Source: JAAYEL01 sp964344625 (GTDB taxonomy: Bacteria > Bacillota > Clostridia > Tissierellales > Peptoniphilaceae). From it: a DNA stretch of 7,359 nt. The DNA lies in NCBI GenBank assembly GCA_964344625.1, contig CAYFNZ010000044.1, positions 1 to 7,359 on the forward strand, read 5' to 3'. Position numbers and translations under genes: made by a program. This document shows positions 5,585 to 7,359 of this stretch, piece after piece. Under the pieces are notes generated by a model. That model was not told the DNA's origin and made no database searches. It saw only the letters and a list, made by a program, of their open reading frames with translations. Position 1 is the first letter of the stretch; the number at the start of each line of letters is the position of its first letter.

Positions 5585-6427
5585 ATGGAACAAAATATTT
5601 TAAATGCATTTATAATTTCTGCCCTTGCTGGTCTTACTACCATGCTAGGAACAGTAATGCTATTTTTTACAAAGAAAACTAATACAAAGTTTTTATCAGC
5701 TTCCTTAGGATTTTCCGCAGGAGCCATGATATTTATTTCTTTTGTAGATATTATTCCCAAGGCAATAGACCAACTAAAGACTGTCTATGACCACAGACCG
5801 GCCCTTGGACTTACCATGGCTGCATTTTTCGGTGGCATGGTCATCATGGCCTTAATCGACAAGTTTATTCCTGAAGAGAATAACCCTCACGAAATGAAAT
5901 CAGAAAAGACAATTGAAGATGTTTATCAAAAATCAGAAGAAGAGGATAGGACCCACCACATGGACCAAGATACTTCTGCTTTAAAAAAAGTCGGCGTATT
6001 TACAGCACTTGCAATAGCAATCCACAACTTTCCAGAAGGTATCGCAACCTTCCTATCAAGTGTTCAAGACCCTAGTCTTGGCATCCCTATAGCTGTAGCT
6101 ATTGCAATCCACAACATACCTGAAGGTATTTCAGTTGCCGTACCCGTATATTACGGCTCAGGAAGCAAAAAAGAAGCCTTTCTTTACTCCTTCCTATCAG
6201 GAATAGCAGAACCAATTGGAGGCCTATTTGCCTACTTCATCTTTTTAGACCACGCATCTCCAACCATGATTGGGATAGTCTTTGCTGCAGTTTCCGGAAT
6301 TATGGCCTTTATCTCTCTAGATGAACTCCTACCAGCTGCAGAGGAATATGGAAACCACCACACCGCCATGTATGGAACAATCTTTGGCATGGTATTTATG
6401 GCACTTTCACTATTCCTATTAGCCTAA
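5585..6427 (+). CDS. zupT: ZIP family metal transporter, ZupT-like
   Basis: This membrane protein of 280 residues imports divalent metal (zinc, and in relatives iron or manganese). About eight helices are visible: near 5-28, 36-60, 72-95, 136-158, 166-190, 198-220, 226-248 and 260-280. Both metal-site signatures are intact, HNFPEG (147-152, helix 4) and HNIPEG (176-181, helix 5), and the order and spacing match E. coli ZupT (257 residues). The variable cytosolic loop after helix 3 (about 96-134) is acidic with three histidines (102, 124, 125), a probable metal-sensing or chelating loop. An in-frame ATG at 5573 overlaps the Shine-Dalgarno sequence and the predicted transcription start, so ATG 5585 is preferred. 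A Fur/PerR-like box lies upstream, and a terminator follows 16 nt after the stop. The family is certain; metal specificity is not readable. Confidence 0.93.
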   Translation: MEQNILNAFIISALAGLTTMLGTVMLFFTKKTNTKFLSASLGFSAGAMIFISFVDIIPKAIDQLKTVYDHRPALGLTMAAFFGGMVIMALIDKFIPEENNPHEMKSEKTIEDVYQKSEEEDRTHHMDQDTSALKKVGVFTALAIAIHNFPEGIATFLSSVQDPSLGIPIAVAIAIHNIPEGISVAVPVYYGSGSKKEAFLYSFLSGIAEPIGGLFAYFIFLDHASPTMIGIVFAAVSGIMAFISLDELLPAAEEYGNHHTAMYGTIFGMVFMALSLFLLA

Positions 6428-6443
6428 AATCTTATAAGTACAC

Positions 6444-6480
6444 AAAAGACTTGGTAATTTCAACCAAGTCTTTTTATATT
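6444..6480 (+). terminator. Intrinsic terminator of the ZIP transporter gene
   Basis: Arms at 6444-6455 and 6463-6474 (core AAGACTTGGT / ACCAAGTCTT) pair perfectly over 12 bp around a seven-base loop and run into TTTTTATATTT. The flanking A run would also let it work weakly on the other strand. Confidence 0.9.
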
Positions 6481-6533
6481 TATCATCCAAGGATATTATC
6501 ACAGAAATTTGAGATAATGGCTAATTATGTAGC

Positions 6534-6563
6534 AAAAAAGGGACTAGATTTTCACCTAGTCCC
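6534..6563 (-). terminator. Intrinsic terminator of tuf
   Basis: On the minus strand GGGACTAG (6563-6556) pairs with CTAGTCCC (6547-6540) across an eight-base loop and is followed at once by six U (6539-6534). It starts 17 nt after the tuf stop codon, so tuf is the last gene of its transcript. The stretch 6481-6533 between the two converging terminators holds nothing I can name. Confidence 0.9.
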
Positions 6564-6580
6564 CATAATTGAAATTCTAA

Positions 6581-7359
6581 TTATTCAATAATCTTTGATA
6601 CAACGCCTGAAGCTACTGTTCTTCCACCTTCTCTAACAGCGAATCTTAATCCTTCTTCGATAGCGATTGGGCTGATAAGAGTGATAGTAAATGTAGCATT
6701 GTCCCCAGGCATAACCATTTCAACGCCTTCAGCTAATTGGATATCTCCAGTAACGTCAGTTGTTCTGAAATAGAATTGTGGTCTATATCCTGAGAAGAAT
6801 GGAGTGTGTCTTCCACCTTCTTCTTTAGTTAATACGTAAACTTCACCTTCGAATTTTGTGTGTGGGTGAATTGTACCTGGTTTAGCTAAAACTTGTCCTC
6901 TTTCGATATCATCTCTTGTAACACCTCTTAAAAGTGCTCCGATGTTATCTCCAGCTTCAGCAAGGTCTAATTGCTTTCTAAACATTTCAACACCAGTTAC
7001 TACTACGTCAGATGGCTTTTCAGTTAAACCAACGATTTGAACTGTATCACCAACTCTTACTGTACCTCTTTCTACTCTACCTGTAGCTACTGTACCTCTA
7101 CCTGTGATTGAGAATACGTCTTCTACTGGCATGATGAATGGCTTGTCAGTATCTCTTTCTGGAGTTGGAATCCACTCGTCAACAGCTTCCATAAGCTTAA
7201 CGATCTTGTCTCCCCATTCTCCGTCTGGATCTTCAAGAGCCTTTAATCCTGAACCTACTAAGATTGGAGTATTGTCTCCGTCATAGTCGTATTCGCTTAA
7301 TAGGTCTCTAACTTCCATTTCAACTAATTCGATTAGTTCTGGGTCGTCAACTTGGTCTT
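6581..7359 (-). CDS. tuf: Elongation factor Tu, 3' part (5' end beyond the window)
   Basis: EF-Tu delivers aminoacyl-tRNA to the ribosome as a GTP complex. The window holds 258 codons plus stop, from the Asp of the NKxD guanine-recognition motif to the natural C-terminus. The first codon seen reads DQVDDPEL, which matches E. coli from about residue 138. The first ATG in frame (7318) is internal, and the frame stays open to the edge, so the gene is cut by the window and not truncated. The rest of domain 1, domain 2 (RGTVATGRVERG) and domain 3 (GGRHTPFFSGYRPQFYFRT, MPGDNATF, EGGRTVASGVV) are complete and collinear. The G5 loop reads GSGLKAL, where most EF-Tu proteins have GSALKAL. Codon choice is biased as in highly expressed genes. 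A strong terminator follows directly. Confidence 0.98.
   Translation of the reverse strand, partial: DQVDDPELIELVEMEVRDLLSEYDYDGDNTPILVGSGLKALEDPDGEWGDKIVKLMEAVDEWIPTPERDTDKPFIMPVEDVFSITGRGTVATGRVERGTVRVGDTVQIVGLTEKPSDVVVTGVEMFRKQLDLAEAGDNIGALLRGVTRDDIERGQVLAKPGTIHPHTKFEGEVYVLTKEEGGRHTPFFSGYRPQFYFRTTDVTGDIQLAEGVEMVMPGDNATFTITLISPIAIEEGLRFAVREGGRTVASGVVSKIIE

Noticed and set aside
5524..5760. Minus-strand open frame opposite the start of the ZIP gene
   Set aside because: It covers the ZIP promoter and first helices on the wrong strand, has no ribosome binding site, and no recognisable protein.
6495..6518. ATTATC / GATAAT inverted repeat between the two terminators
   Set aside because: Six-base AT-rich arms with a 12-base gap are expected by chance, and no promoter is nearby.

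Overview
The window is AT-rich DNA from a low-GC Gram-positive bacterium. Shine-Dalgarno sites are strong (AGAGGTG, AAGGAG, GGAGG), promoters are of the extended -10 type, and the proteins look clostridial. The set suggests an anaerobic coccus of the Peptoniphilaceae (Anaerococcus/Peptoniphilus-like). That placement is inferred from protein style, not from a search. No rRNA, tRNA, CRISPR array, insertion sequence or phage gene is visible, and the left 80 bp hold only a short direct repeat.

Layout, left to right: (1) a 22-bp imperfect direct repeat at the window edge, then an intrinsic terminator that closes a minus-strand DUF1893 gene (149-583). (2) Divergent from it, a plus-strand operon at 698-3527: a MnmM/YtqB-type tRNA-modification methyltransferase, a 590-residue lipoprotein of unknown function with a second membrane anchor at its C-terminus, and methylglyoxal synthase, whose start overlaps the lipoprotein gene by 8 nt. 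(3) A family 2 membrane glycosyltransferase (3600-4787) with its own extended -10 promoter. (4) A convergent terminator, then minus-strand thymidine kinase tdk (4861-5454, TTG start). (5) A divergent control region with a Fur/PerR-like 7-1-7 inverted repeat, then a ZupT-like ZIP metal transporter (5585-6427). (6) Two terminators back to back, then the 3' two thirds of tuf (EF-Tu) on the minus strand, running off the right edge.

Most of the window is housekeeping: wobble-base modification, pyrimidine salvage, a glycolytic bypass, metal uptake and translation elongation. The glycosyltransferase and the lipoprotein point to the cell envelope. The least explained part is the lipoprotein between mnmM and mgsA, a large dual-anchored protein with an internal repeat that I cannot assign to a characterised family. 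I see no clear sign of a new multi-gene system. The best leads are this lipoprotein/MgsA pair and the putative metal- or peroxide-responsive operator between tdk and the ZIP gene.
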